From Linyphia triangularis (taxonomy: Eukaryota > Arthropoda > Arachnida > Araneae > Linyphiidae), in contig OZ021730.1 in NCBI GenBank assembly GCA_963978545.1, forward strand, positions 12,221,796-12,285,795: a DNA stretch of 64,000 nt. The letters are read 5' to 3'. Of the stretch, positions 1-10,800 are shown one piece after another; the stretch's first letter is position 1, and every line of letters begins with the position of its first letter. Below the pieces are notes generated by a model. That model worked only from the letters and a program-made list of their open reading frames with translations, had not been told where the DNA came from and searched no databases. The position numbers and the translations under genes are program-made.

Positions 1-1203
1 GAGGAACCATCTGGTATCTGTATTTTTCGACATGGAGAAAGCCTATGATCGTACTTGGAGGTATGGTATCCTCAGAGAACTGTATAATTTAGGTCTCCGG
101 GGAAATTTGCCACTTTTCATTGAAAATTTCCTTTCACGAAGAGTTTTCCAAGTACGCATCAACTCTATCCTTTCGGATGAGTTTGATCAAGAGCAAGGTG
201 TTCCCCAGGGAAGTGTGTTGAGTTGCGCCTTATTCATCATTAAAGTCAACGACATCATGACCTGCCTACCACCTGCAGTGTCCGACACTTTATTTGTCGA
301 CGACTTTCAGATGATGTGCGCCTCAACAAGCATGTCTCTCATTGAGAGACAGCTCCAACTTGCAATCAGGAGAGTAACAGATTGGGCCAACAACAACGGG
401 TTTACTTTCTCGGCAGAAAAAACCGTGGCATTGCACTTTTGCAGGAAACGTGAGCTTCATCACGATCCGGAAATCTACTTAAATAGGGTTCTGATCCCCA
501 TTGTCCCGGAAACTAAGTTTCTGGGCGTTATTTTTGATTCCAAGCTCACTTTCCTGCCTCACATAAAACACCTAAAGACCAAATGCCAAAAAATCTTGAC
601 TCTCCTGAAAGTCTTGTCTAACACTTCCTGGGGAGCGAACACCGCCTCCATGTTGAGGATATACAGATGCCTTGTCCGTTCCAAACTTGACTATGGTTCG
701 GTGGTGTATGGATCAGCCAGACCATCGGCCTTGAAACTCCTTGATCCTGTTCACCATTCTGGTCTCAGGATTGCATCAGGGGTATTTCCAACATCACCGA
801 TACCAAGTTTATATGTGCTGTGTCTCGAACCTTCTTTGAAATTGAGAAGAGATAAACTTGTTTTAAAAATGTTTTTTAAAATTAAATGTAACTCTCATCA
901 CCCGCTTTTAGATCACATTCTTAATCCTTCATTCATACGTCTTTTTGACGCCCGCAAATCATGCATTCCAACATTCTCATTGAGGGTTAAATTTCTTCTC
1001 TCTTTTTATAGCATTGAAAATCCGAAAATTCATCTTATCTCTTTCACCCTCCCTCCATGGCATCAACCGGAAATCACTGTTTTAAATATCTTTAGCAATT
1101 TTAGAAAATCGGAAACGCCAGTTGCTGTTTTCTCTTCTCTCTTTCATCACCATCGAAGTACGTTCTCGCAATTCCATCCTTTTTACACTGATGGGTCGAA
1201 AAG
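1..1203 (+). mobile_element. LINE A, 5' portion (enters from left edge, split by LINE B)
   Basis: Part of an RNase H-bearing non-LTR retrotransposon. Its ORF2 is open from base 2, so the element began before the window. It is cut at the RNase H motif YTDGSK by LINE B. The 14-base target gatgggtcgaaaag occurs at 1190-1203 and again at 6907-6920, and the element resumes at 6921 with the next residues of the same protein. LINE B therefore inserted into an existing LINE A. Confidence 0.9.
2..1203 (+). pseudogene. LINE A ORF2, 5' portion: RT core to start of RNase H
   Basis: Non-LTR retrotransposon reverse transcriptase, partial at the left edge. Visible RT motifs in order are VFFDMEKAYD (motif A aspartate), EQGVPQGSVLSCAL (motif B), LFVDDFQ (catalytic FVDD, motif C) and ETKFLGVIFDSKLTF (motif E region). 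The thumb follows, then the first RNase H motif FYTDGSKS. After base 1203 the reading frame runs into the 3' tail of LINE B, so the last roughly 25 codons before the stop at 1285 are foreign. The remainder of the gene is at 6921-7681 and carries two nonsense codons, so this copy is dead. Confidence 0.88.
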
Positions 1204-1233
1204 TTTGGTTGGTTGGTTGATTTTAATTGTCAT

Positions 1234-1266
1234 GGCGCAAGGGCAACTCAAGGGCCAAACTGCGCC
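1234..1266 (-). other. LINE B 3'-terminal hairpin
   Basis: On the minus strand GGCGCA pairs with TGCGCC around a loop of about 21 nt containing TGGCCC and GAGTTGC. The same hairpin lies near the 3' end of every complete LINE here and in the SINEs. It is a probable recognition site for the LINE reverse transcriptase, by analogy with known LINE/SINE pairs. Confidence 0.7.
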
Positions 1267-1335
1267 GAAGCACATAAAATCCTAATAAATGAAATAAATT
1301 ATTTTATAAAAAATAAACCAGATAAAAGAAGCATT

Positions 1336-4300
1336 TTAAATATGGTAATAAAATCCGATTTGCAGTAAAAATTTAAAAAGATTTGCATGAGGTTGGAGAT
1401 TTAAAAGATTTGACAATGGAGGGTGAATAGAATTAAAAAGGCACAGCCGTGTAGAGTTAAAAACAGGACATTCTGTTAAAATATGCTTAACTGAAAAAAT
1501 AACATTACAGGACGAGCATGTGGGAGGCCTTTCTGCCAGCAGAAGGTGCACATGGGTAAATCGAGTATGGCCGATGCGCAATCTAGTTAAAATCACCTCC
1601 CGCTTCCTATTTGGTTGAGAAAAGGTGAAACCAGTAGTTGAGGGTTGCAAAGAATATAACTTGTTGCCTAGCTCTGCATCCCACATGGCCTGCCACGAGT
1701 GGGAGAGAGCATTTGCGCAGACTTTAAAGGAATCCTCCAGGCACAACCAGTTACTTCCAAGTCCATGAACGTTGCGGGCAACTTTATCGGCCCGCTCGTT
1801 TCCCATGATTCCCACATGACCCGGTACCCAACAAAAAATAATTCTAAAGTTTTTATCATTTAGAATTGTACACAAATTTAAAATTTCAACTATAGACGGG
1901 TGTGTTTGTGACAAAGGATTATTAAGAGCATCAAGACAACTCTTTGAGTCAAAATATATAATCCAATGTTTAAAACTTTGTCTTGAAATATAACATAAAG
2001 CCAGGACAATAGCATGAGATTCAGCTGTAAAGACAGAACTGCACGGGTGCAGTTCTTTTGACAAGATGTCATTGTCAAGTATAGCAGCTGATCCGACATG
2101 ATCCTGGCTTTTTGACCCATCGGTATAAATAGGTTTAAAATTTGAAAAATTATTTCTATGATGGTAAAACAAAGTGGAGAATACAACGTCCGGCGTTTCA
2201 GATTTTTTAAAATTGCTGAAAGTGTGTAAAATGGTTGTCTGATGAGGATGCCATGGTGAGAGGGTGAAAGTGTTGGGGCGGATTCTAAAATTTTCAATAT
2301 TATGTGTAGCCAGAATTTCACGGACTCTCAGTGAGAATGATGAGATGAAGGATGGACGTGCATTAAAAAACCTTTGATATGATGGATTAAAAACATGATC
2401 TGAAAGTGGATGTGATGTATTGCTTTTAATTTTAAAATATTGTTTTAAGCACAGTTTTTCTCTTCTCAGTTTCAAAGGGTGTTCCATGCAAGTTACTAGA
2501 AGGCTTGGACGTGGCGATGTACGGAAAGCTCCTGATGACACACGAAGACCAGAATGGTGAACGGGGTCAAGGAGTTCTAAAGCCGATTTTCTGGCCGATC
2601 CGTACACCACCGAGCCATAGTCAAGTTTCGAACGTACTAGGCATCTGTAAATCCGTAACATAGAGGTAGTATCTGCTCCCCAGGAAGTGTTTGAAAGCAC
2701 TCTCAGAAGGTTCAGAGTTCTGTTGCACTTGATCTTTAGTTGTTTGATATGAGGCAGGAAAGTGAGCTTTGAATCGAATACGACACCAAGGAATTTCGTT
2801 TCGGGAACGACAGGTATCTGTATTCCATTAAGAAAGAGTTCAGGGTCATTATGTAGCTCACGTTTCCTGCAGAAGTGCATTGCAACTGTTTTTTGTGTGG
2901 AAAAAACAAACCCATTTTGGTTGGCCCACTCTGTTAACCTTCTGATGGCAAGTTGGATATGTCGCTCAAGAAGCGACATGTTTATCGAGGCACATGAGAT
3001 CATCAAATCATCAACGAAAAGGGAGCCAGACACTGCAGATGGTAGGCAGGTCAAAATTTCATTAACTTTGATGATAAATAATGCACAACTCAAAACACTT
3101 CCTTGGGGGACGCCTTGCTCTTGAATAAATTCATCAGAGAAGGTTGTATTAACACGCACTTGGAAGACTCTCCGTTCAAGAAAGTTTTGAATGAAAATTG
3201 GCAAATGGCCTCGGAGTCCCAATTTGTGGACATCCCGAAGGATCCCATATCTCCAAGTGCGGTCATAAGCTTTCTCCATGTCAAAGAACACAGACACCAA
3301 ATGGTTCTTCTTGACAAACGCTTCTCGAATAGATGTTTCAAGCATGAGAAGATTGTCGACGGTGCTACGGCCGCGACAAAAGCCACTTTGAAACCGAGAG
3401 AGATTATGATTAGATTCAAGATAAAAAAGAAGACGTGCATTGACTATCTTCTCAAAGAGTTTGCAAAAACAACTAGTCAATGCAATTGGACGGTAACTAG
3501 AGGGATTCTTGGGGTCTTTTCCAGGTTTGACTATAGGTATGACAAGAGCTCGTTGCCATAAGGAAGGAAATTTATTCTCAACCCAGATTCGATTGAAAAG
3601 CTTTAGTATAAGCTTGAGCTGGAGTGGATGCATGTGTGTTAACATACTGTAATGGACTTCGTCAGGCCCAACAGCCGAGTTGCGAGTACTAGAAAGAGCT
3701 TTCATTAACTCGGCCATTGAGAAGTCAGCATTATAGTCCTCGATGTTAGAGGAAGAAAAGTTTATAGTTGTTCTCTCAGCTCGAAGCCTATACGAGGCAA
3801 ACGGCTCTTTATAGTCAGCATTGCTGGAAACACCAGCAAATGCGCTGGCAAGAGTATTAGCAATGTCTTTAGGGTCTGAAACAGTTCCATGAAGATCCTC
3901 AAGGATGGATATGGAATAACTAGGATAGTTTCCTTTAATCTTGTTAACCTTGTTCCAGACCCTTTTTGACGATGTGGTACAAGTGATGGTACTAACATAC
4001 TTCTGCCAAGAATCCCTCTGGCTCCGTCGACGGATGCTTCGAGCCGTTGCCCGAGCACGCTTGAAAACAATGAGGTTGACTTCAGTGGGGCATCGGCGGA
4101 ATGCACCCCAAGCCTTCCTCTGTTGTTTATGGGCCATCTTACAATCGTGGTTCCACCACGGTTTAGGTTGCCTCGGTAGGATTGATGAAATGGGAATAGA
4201 AATACGAGCAGCTTCTAAAATGGCATTTGTAATAGATGTTACAGCATCATCAATATCACTTTGGTCCACCATCTCTTCAGATATGTCAAAAGAACAAGAA

Positions 4301-5019
4301 AACAGATCCCAATCCGCCGCTTCAAAACGAAATCGAGGTAGGCGGGTGGCAGGAGCAGTCCTGTTTCCTGAAAATTTTAACCATACAGGGAAATGATCGC
4401 TGTTAAAAATATCACTTCCAACATGGAAGGTCCAGAATGGTAAAAGAGATGGTGAACACAAAGCAAGATCAATAGAATGGAAACTCCTCGTTGGGGCGTG
4501 GAAGTATGTTTTTTGACCATCGTTCAAAAGACAGAGATTTTGGTCATCAATGAACTTCTCAATTTGACTTCCACGGATGTTAGTATCTGGACTACCCCAA
4601 AGAGGGCTGTGTCCATTAAAATCACCAATTAAAATAAAAGGTGACGGAAGCTGGTCGCACAACCTGTTGAGATCTGCTTGTTGAATAGTTTTGTTAGGGG
4701 GCAGGTAAATAGAGCATATGGTGACTAGAGTCTTAAAATTGACCCTAGCTGCAACAGCTTGCAAATTTGTCGTGAGGGGCAGCGGGTAAAATGGGGAGCT
4801 GTTGGAGATGAAAATTGCTACCCCACCGCTGGCTCTATCACCACTAATGTAATCCCTTCGAAGAGGGGTATACCCCTTAATTTGAGAACTCTGGAAAGGT
4901 TTTAATAGAGTTTCCTGCAAGCAGAAACACACAGGTTGTTTTTCATCAATCATGTGTTTAATGTCAACCGAGTTATGGTGGAATCCACGACAGTTCCATG
5001 AAAAAAGACTGATGGCCAT
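1336..5019 (-). CDS. LINE B ORF2: endonuclease-RT-RNase H polyprotein
   Basis: 1227-residue ORF2 protein that nicks target DNA and copies the element RNA. The N-terminal exonuclease-endonuclease-phosphatase domain shows WNCRGFH, LQETLL, GDFNGHSPLWG and NSDHFPVWL. The RT follows with SYRPIALTSC, QSGFCRGRST, VFFDMEKAYD, EQGVPQGSVLS and catalytic FVDD (residue about 670). RNase H has YTDGSKS, TAESHAI, YFDSKS and VPGHVGIMGNERADK. A C-terminal CX2C...HX4C motif (CSSCNVIFSVKHILTEC) precedes the stop. The start ATG at 5019 overlaps the ORF1 stop (TAATG), which supports termination-reinitiation. No frameshift or stop was seen, so it may be functional. Confidence 0.93.
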   Translation of the reverse strand: MAISLFSWNCRGFHHNSVDIKHMIDEKQPVCFCLQETLLKPFQSSQIKGYTPLRRDYISGDRASGGVAIFISNSSPFYPLPLTTNLQAVAARVNFKTLVTICSIYLPPNKTIQQADLNRLCDQLPSPFILIGDFNGHSPLWGSPDTNIRGSQIEKFIDDQNLCLLNDGQKTYFHAPTRSFHSIDLALCSPSLLPFWTFHVGSDIFNSDHFPVWLKFSGNRTAPATRLPRFRFEAADWDLFSCSFDISEEMVDQSDIDDAVTSITNAILEAARISIPISSILPRQPKPWWNHDCKMAHKQQRKAWGAFRRCPTEVNLIVFKRARATARSIRRRSQRDSWQKYVSTITCTTSSKRVWNKVNKIKGNYPSYSISILEDLHGTVSDPKDIANTLASAFAGVSSNADYKEPFASYRLRAERTTINFSSSNIEDYNADFSMAELMKALSSTRNSAVGPDEVHYSMLTHMHPLQLKLILKLFNRIWVENKFPSLWQRALVIPIVKPGKDPKNPSSYRPIALTSCFCKLFEKIVNARLLFYLESNHNLSRFQSGFCRGRSTVDNLLMLETSIREAFVKKNHLVSVFFDMEKAYDRTWRYGILRDVHKLGLRGHLPIFIQNFLERRVFQVRVNTTFSDEFIQEQGVPQGSVLSCALFIIKVNEILTCLPSAVSGSLFVDDLMISCASINMSLLERHIQLAIRRLTEWANQNGFVFSTQKTVAMHFCRKRELHNDPELFLNGIQIPVVPETKFLGVVFDSKLTFLPHIKQLKIKCNRTLNLLRVLSNTSWGADTTSMLRIYRCLVRSKLDYGSVVYGSARKSALELLDPVHHSGLRVSSGAFRTSPRPSLLVTCMEHPLKLRREKLCLKQYFKIKSNTSHPLSDHVFNPSYQRFFNARPSFISSFSLRVREILATHNIENFRIRPNTFTLSPWHPHQTTILHTFSNFKKSETPDVVFSTLFYHHRNNFSNFKPIYTDGSKSQDHVGSAAILDNDILSKELHPCSSVFTAESHAIVLALCYISRQSFKHWIIYFDSKSCLDALNNPLSQTHPSIVEILNLCTILNDKNFRIIFCWVPGHVGIMGNERADKVARNVHGLGSNWLCLEDSFKVCANALSHSWQAMWDAELGNKLYSLQPSTTGFTFSQPNRKREVILTRLRIGHTRFTHVHLLLAERPPTCSSCNVIFSVKHILTECPVFNSTRLCLFNSIHPPLSNLLNLQPHANLFKFLLQIGFYYHI

Positions 5020-6254
5020 TAAGTAGAGTTAGGGTGAGGAAAGTCGATTAGCGTTTTCGGTTTACGAAGCTGGAGAGGAGCTTCTAAACCTTTGTCGACC
5101 TCCATTTCTCCTGTTTCATCTACTTCAGAATTATTTTTGATTTTTCCATTTTCTTCTGTTTGTCTTGTAACTTTTAATTTTTTATTTGCGGTATCTGTGA
5201 GAAGCAAAGTTTTTGATAGCGGTCCAGGTTTTTTATGTGTTGTATCTATTTGTTGTTGAGATGGGGGCTGGATTTTTGTTTTGGGCTGTTTTTTTGGGTT
5301 TTGAGATGGAGGTGGTTGTGAATTAGTGCTTTGAGTGGATTTTGAAGTTGATGGGTTAGATATAGGAGCACGGGATGTACCGGTTTGGGTTCCTATGGAA
5401 CGTGTGGTAGGTTTTACTGCATCTGAATAGGAAGTACCTGGTTTCGGTGTTTTAATTTCGACTTGCTTTTTGGCTTCATGATAGGTGATATTTTGGGATG
5501 TTCGCACTTCTTGAATCAGTTTCTCTTTTCCCCACTGCGGACATTGTCTGGAGTTGGCTGAGTGTGCGCCTTCACAGTTTAAGCATTTCAGTGGAAGAGA
5601 GCAAGATTCAAACGAGTGGCCAACTGTCGAACATCTCGAGCAAGTCTGTTGGCCATGGCAGGAGTTCTTAGAATGGCCATATTTTTGGCAATTAAAACAC
5701 CGTAAGGGATTTGGGATAAAAGGGCGGACTTTACAGTTTAAGTATCCAGCTTTGATGTGAGTGGGTAAGTCTGGTCTATTGAAAGTTAGGATCAAGTGTT
5801 TTGTTTTAATAATGACGTCATCTCTTTTGATGGTGATTCTTCTCACATTAGTGACACCTTGAGAAGCGAGTTCTGCCTCAATTTCAATTTCATTAACGTC
5901 CTGGAGGTCAGACTCGGAGATGACGCCACGGGATGAATTTAAAGAATTATGAGGTGAGACTGAGATGGATATAGTTCCCATCTGTTTGGCAGAGAGTAAT
6001 GATTTAGATTGTGTTGCAGTAGATGTTTCAATTAAATAGTCACCAGATTTAAGTTTTTTTACTGATTTTGGATTGCCGCATATTCCTTGTAAACCTTTTT
6101 GTATATAGAATGGGGACATAGTACCTAGTATATTTTGAGGAGAAGTAATGATCAGAAATTTAGGAATGGATTGTGTAGATGCATCTGTATTGTTCAAGTT
6201 ACAAGACTGAGGATTTATGCCTCCTGTGGGGCTTAAAGAAGAAGAGAAAGCCAT
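5019..6254 (-). CDS. LINE B ORF1: RNA-binding protein with three CCHC knuckles
   Basis: 411-residue nucleic-acid chaperone-like protein that coats element RNA. I chose the ATG at 6254 (MAFSSSLSPTGG) because sibling elements start at the same MAS...PTGG block; the frame is open 23 codons further upstream but with no matching sequence. A conserved central region (SRGVISESDLQ, VRRITIKRDD) precedes three zinc knuckles: CFNCQKYGHSKNSC, CSRCSTVGHSFESC and CLNCEGAHSANSRQC (last spaced CX2CX3HX6C). A Pro/Ser/Gln/Lys-rich tail ends in an acidic stretch. The stop TAA at 5019-5021 shares its last A with the ORF2 start. Confidence 0.9.
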   Translation of the reverse strand: MAFSSSLSPTGGINPQSCNLNNTDASTQSIPKFLIITSPQNILGTMSPFYIQKGLQGICGNPKSVKKLKSGDYLIETSTATQSKSLLSAKQMGTISISVSPHNSLNSSRGVISESDLQDVNEIEIEAELASQGVTNVRRITIKRDDVIIKTKHLILTFNRPDLPTHIKAGYLNCKVRPFIPNPLRCFNCQKYGHSKNSCHGQQTCSRCSTVGHSFESCSLPLKCLNCEGAHSANSRQCPQWGKEKLIQEVRTSQNITYHEAKKQVEIKTPKPGTSYSDAVKPTTRSIGTQTGTSRAPISNPSTSKSTQSTNSQPPPSQNPKKQPKTKIQPPSQQQIDTTHKKPGPLSKTLLLTDTANKKLKVTRQTEENGKIKNNSEVDETGEMEVDKGLEAPLQLRKPKTLIDFPHPNST

Positions 6255-6906
6255 ATTTTGGAATAAAAGAAAACTCGACGTACACCCCCGCCCACCACCG
6301 AGCCCAACATGGGTAGCAGACATTGGGCCCGCTAAGGGGTAATACGCCGAGGTCGTTCTGAGCAGTCAGGGCGTGGCTCCCCAAGGCCAACCACCTTTGG
6401 GCACCATGACCAACCCAGTCCTAACCCTTCAGCAGTCAGCAACCCGGAAGTTCTGTTACCACCAGCCGATTGACAGAGCCGGGCCGTACTCTGCCTCCCG
6501 TTTCGGCCGAAGCGTGGGCCAAAGGGAACGCAGCAGCGCCCCCAGGAAACTAATCACCTGCCCTGAAATGGGACGCCACAGGATCCCCAGGATCCCATTT
6601 TCCGGCCTTACAGGTCACCGCACACGGCAAACGTGCAGGCCATTAAATTGGCAAAAGGAAAATAACCAAACAGCAATGGAAAAATCAAACAGACAAAATG
6701 CAACCAAACACTGGAAAAAACACAAATAACTAAGAATGGTTAAAAAACAAAATAAGAAGTAAGGCACAAACACAACATAATCAACTAAAAGCAGTGCACA
6801 AGGTAGGGCCTTCGCAAAAAAGGAAAGGAAAGAAAAATGCTAGGGCCCAGCTAGGGTACCTCGGGTTTGCCAAGCCCGTACTCACAAAAAGTGAGCCCCC
6901 GAGGGG
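6255..6906 (-). promoter_or_regulatory. LINE B 5' UTR with 5'-terminal hairpins
   Basis: Untranslated leader of about 650 nt. Its first bases (minus strand from 6906) form a CCCC/GGGG hairpin, then CTCAC/GTGAG, then GGGCTT...AACCC. The layout matches the leaders of C, D, E, F and H but the second stem has different, compensated bases. The remainder shows no obvious similarity to the other leaders. It probably contains the internal promoter that full-length LINEs need. Confidence 0.65.
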
Positions 6907-6920
6907 GATGGGTCGAAAAG

Positions 6921-7681
6921 CCAGGGGCACGTAGGATCAGCCGCTATTCACGATAGTACCATCTTATCAAAAGAACTGCACCCATGCAGTTCTGTGTTTA
7001 CGGTTGAATCCGAAGCCATTCTCCTGGCTTTACAATTTATTTTAAAACAAAATCACCTTCAGTGAATTATTTACACTGATTCTAGAAGCTGTCTAGATGC
7101 GTTGAATAATCCACTGAACCAGTCCCATCCTCTTATTTTGAAGATTTTATTTATTCACTCAACACTTTTAACCAGAAATTTTAAAGTTCTATTCTGTTGG
7201 GTCCCAGGTCATGTAGGGATCATGGGAAACGAGCGTGCAGATGAAGTTGCTCGATCTGCAATAGGGCCAAGGAGCACTTGACTTTGCCCTGATGATGCCA
7301 TCAAAGTTTGTATAAATGCTCTGTCTCTCTCATGGCAGGCCATGTGGGATGCAGAGCTCACTAATAAGATGCGCTCATTTCAGCCCTCAATTTCTGGGTT
7401 TGCTCTAACCCAGTTACCTCGAAAAAGGGAAGTGCTCCTGTCACGTCTCAGAATCGGCCACACTCGTTTCACCCATGTTCATCTTCTGCTGGCAGAAGGT
7501 GCCCCTACATACAGTTCCTGTGGTGTTGTTTTTGCTGTCTTTCATATTTTATCAGAATGTCCAGTTTTTAACTCCATCCGAATGCATTTTTTTAATTCCT
7601 CTCATCCATCTCTTTCATTACTTTTAAAACCACCTCATGCGAATCTTTTTAGCTTTTTAATAAAAATCTCATTTTATCTTC
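6921..7681 (+). pseudogene. LINE A ORF2, 3' portion: RNase H and C-terminal CCHC
   Basis: Continuation of the gene at 2-1203 after LINE B and its duplicated target. It reads QGHVGSAAI, then RNase H motifs YTDSRSCLDAL and VPGHVGIMGNERADE, and the C-terminal knuckle region (CGVVFAVFHILSECPVF). Two tryptophan codons have become TGA, at about 7063 (Q*IIYTD) and about 7279 (ST*LCPDD). The frame is cut at 7681 within the last few codons, where the 3' tail of LINE I begins; the expected stop and 3' UTR are absent. Confidence 0.88.
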
Positions 7682-7708
7682 TTGGTTGGTTGGTTGTTTA
7701 GATTTTAT

Positions 7709-7741
7709 GGCGCAAAAGCAACACAAATGCTATGCTGCGCC
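7709..7741 (-). other. LINE I 3'-terminal hairpin
   Basis: GGCGCA/TGCGCC stem on the minus strand with the GGC...TTGTGTTGC-type loop of the family, about 12 nt from the AACC-repeat tail. Confidence 0.65.
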
Positions 7742-7811
7742 AAACCCTCGTTAAAATATTTAAAACATCAAAGAAAGAACAATTAACAATTATAGGACAG
7801 TGATAAAAACT

Positions 7812-10800
7812 TTAAATCAAGTGATAAAATCCAATTGTATTTAAAAATGTAAAAAGATTTATATGTGGTGATGGAACTAAATGTAATGACAATGATGGAT
7901 GACTGGTGCAAAACAGGCGCAATCTGACTGGGTTAAAAACAGGGCAGTCAGTTAAAATGTGTTTAACAGAAAAAATAACATTGTATGTGGTACATGTGGG
8001 GGCACTCTCTGCCAGCAGAAGGTGAACATGGGTAAAACGAGTATGGCCAATACGTAGACGTGAAAGGAGAACCTGCCTCTTCCGGTTCGGAATAGTAAAA
8101 TCAAAGCCGGACAAAGTTTTTTGTATGGAGTGCAGCTTGTTTGACTGCTCTGCATCCCACCTGGCCTGCCAGGATTGATACAGAGCCTCCTCGCATACTT
8201 TGTCGACGTCACTTGGACATAGTTTGTTGCTGAAATGGCCTTTTGCGTCCCGCGCAATTTTATCTGCTCCTCGTTACCCATGATCCCCACTTAAGATCGA
8301 TTCTGCTGCTTGATTTTAAATGTTTTGTATTAAGAACATTCTTTGTCTTTTATTCATGGTTTAACTACTATACTAATCACTGACTGTTTTTTATATTTAA
8401 TGTTTAAATTGGTTGACTTTAAATGCTAATTTTTTCAGCGCAGCATGGCCCATGTGTAGCCTTTGCGCTAGACAATTATACCCAACCAACCAACCCATGA
8501 TCCCCACATGGCCCGGGATCCAACAAAACAGAATAATAAAATCCAGTGCTGATAATCTGGAATGAATGTTTAAAATTTCAATGATATGGGGATGATTTTG
8601 ACTCAATGGATTATTTAAAGCTTCAAGGCAGCTCTTTGAATCTGTGTAAATAATCCATTGCTTATACTATTGTTTGGATATGTGATGTATGGCCATGAAA
8701 ATAGCATGGGACTCAGCGGTGAATACAGAACTGCAAGGATGCAGCTCGGTTGGTACGATGGCATTATCTAGTACCACAGCTGATCCCACATGGCCTTGAC
8801 TTTTAGATCCATCAGTGTAAACGGGCTTAAAATGTGAAAAATGATTCCGATGATAGTTAAAAAGAGTTGAAAACACAACATCAGGTGTCTCACTCTTTGT
8901 AAAATTGGTAAAAATATTAATGTTAGTTATATGACAATGATTCCATGGTGGATGACTGTAAATGACAGGACGACACCTGACATATTTCAGGTCATAAAAT
9001 GATAAAAGTTGTCTTATTCTGAATGTAAAAGGGGGTATACATGAAGGACGCGCATTAAAAAGTCTCTCGTATAACGGATTAAAAGCGTGTTCTGCAAATG
9101 GATGACGAAGATTAGATTTTATTTTAAAAAACAATGATAAACAAAGTTTATCTCTTCTATGTTTCAGAGAAGGTTCCATGCAGAGCGCGTACAGGCTTTC
9201 GACTGGTGATGTACGGAAAGCTCCTGATGCAATCCTGAGACCCTGATGATGAACGGGGTCAAGGAGCGTCAAAGCCGATTTTCTGGCTGATCCGTACACC
9301 ACCGAACCATAGTCTAATTTGGATCGAATAAGGCATCTGTATATCCTTAACATGGAGGTGGTGTCAGCACCCCAGGAAGTGTTGGAGAGCACCTTCAGAA
9401 GATTCAAGATTTTTATGCATTTTAATCTAAGGTATTTAATATGAGGCAGGAAAGTGAGCTTCGAGTTGAAGATTACACCCAAGAACTTATGTTCATCGAC
9501 AATCGGTATCTCGACTCCATTCAGATATAATTCAGGATGCGGGTGAAGCCCACGTTTCCTGCAAAAATGCATTGCAACGGTCTTTTCAGGCGAGAAAGCA
9601 AAGCCGTTCTTGTTGGCCCAATCTGTGATTCTTCTGATGGCGAGTTGTAATTGCCTCTCAATAAGCGACATGTTTGTTGAGGCGCACGACATCTGAAAAT
9701 CATCGACAAACAAAGTACCAGACACTGCAGGTGGTAGGCAGGTCAGAATGTCGTTGATCTTAATGATGAACAGTGCGCAACTCAACACACTTCCCTGGGG
9801 GACACCTTGCTCTTGAATGAATTCATCAGACAAGACTGAGTTTACTCGTACTTGGAATGTTCTTCGTTGGAGGAAGTTCTCAATAAATAATGGCATATTT
9901 CCTCGGAGCCCCATATTATGGAGGTCTCTGAGGATGCCGTATCTCCAAGTACGGTCATAAGCTTTCTCCATGTCAAAGAATACAGATACCTGATGATTCC
10001 TCTTGACAAAAGCCTCCCGAACTGACGTTTCGAGGAGGAGAAGATTGTCGATGGTACTACGCCCACGACGGAAGCCACTCTGAAACCTAGAGAGATAGTT
10101 GTTTGCTTCAAGATAAAAAAGAAGTCTAGCATTAACCATTTTCTCTAGGAGCTTGCAAAAGCAGCTGGTTAATGCTATAGGACGATAGCTTGAAGGATTC
10201 TTGGGATCTTTGCCAGGTTTAACTATTGGTATTACTAGAGCTCGTTGCCATGAGGTGGGAAAACTATTTTCCCGCCAAATACGGTTGAATAGTTTCAGTA
10301 TAAGCCTGAGCTGGAGTGGATGCAGATGTTTCAGCATAAAGTAATGAATTTCATCCGGACCTACTGCTGAGTTGTGTGCTGTAGATAGAGCTTTATTCAA
10401 CTCGGCAATGGTGAAATCCGAGTTGTAGTCTTCCGAACCGGCGGAAGTAAAATTCAACTTTCTTCTCTCAGCTCGAAGCTTATACGAAGCGAACGGCTCT
10501 TTATAGTTTATATGGCTGGACACTTGGGCGAAAGCGGCTCCAAGTGTGTTGGCAATATCAGTGGAATTTGAAATTATCCCCTGATCACTCTCCAAGATGG
10601 AAATGGAGGTTTGGGGATAACGGCCCTTGATCTTGTTTATTTTATTCCACACACTTTTGGAGGATGTTATGGTGCCAACATAGTTTTGCCAAGAATCCTT
10701 CTGGCTTCGTCGGCGAATCTTACGAGCCTCAGCTCGGGCACGTTTGAAACTAATGAGGTTGGCTTGGGTGGGGTATCGGCGAAATATACCCCAAGCTTTC

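Larger units (their letters stand above)
1204..6906 (-). mobile_element. LINE B, full-length, both ORFs intact
   Basis: Complete two-ORF non-LTR retrotransposon inserted antisense into LINE A. The 5' end (minus strand, 6906) begins CCCCTC and the 3' end is a hairpin (1234-1266) plus an AACC-repeat tail at 1204-1219. A perfect 14-bp target duplication flanks it (1190-1203, 6907-6920). ORF1 and ORF2 are both open and overlap by one base as TAATG. Its protein ends and 3' hairpin match the other LINEs, but most of its 5' UTR looks unrelated to theirs. The intact ORFs and perfect duplication suggest a recent insertion. Confidence 0.92.

Noticed and set aside
6839..6906. HDV-like self-cleaving ribozyme at the LINE 5' end
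   Set aside because: The first helix closes on a 3-nt loop and no nested double pseudoknot is evident; structure noted, ribozyme claim not supported.
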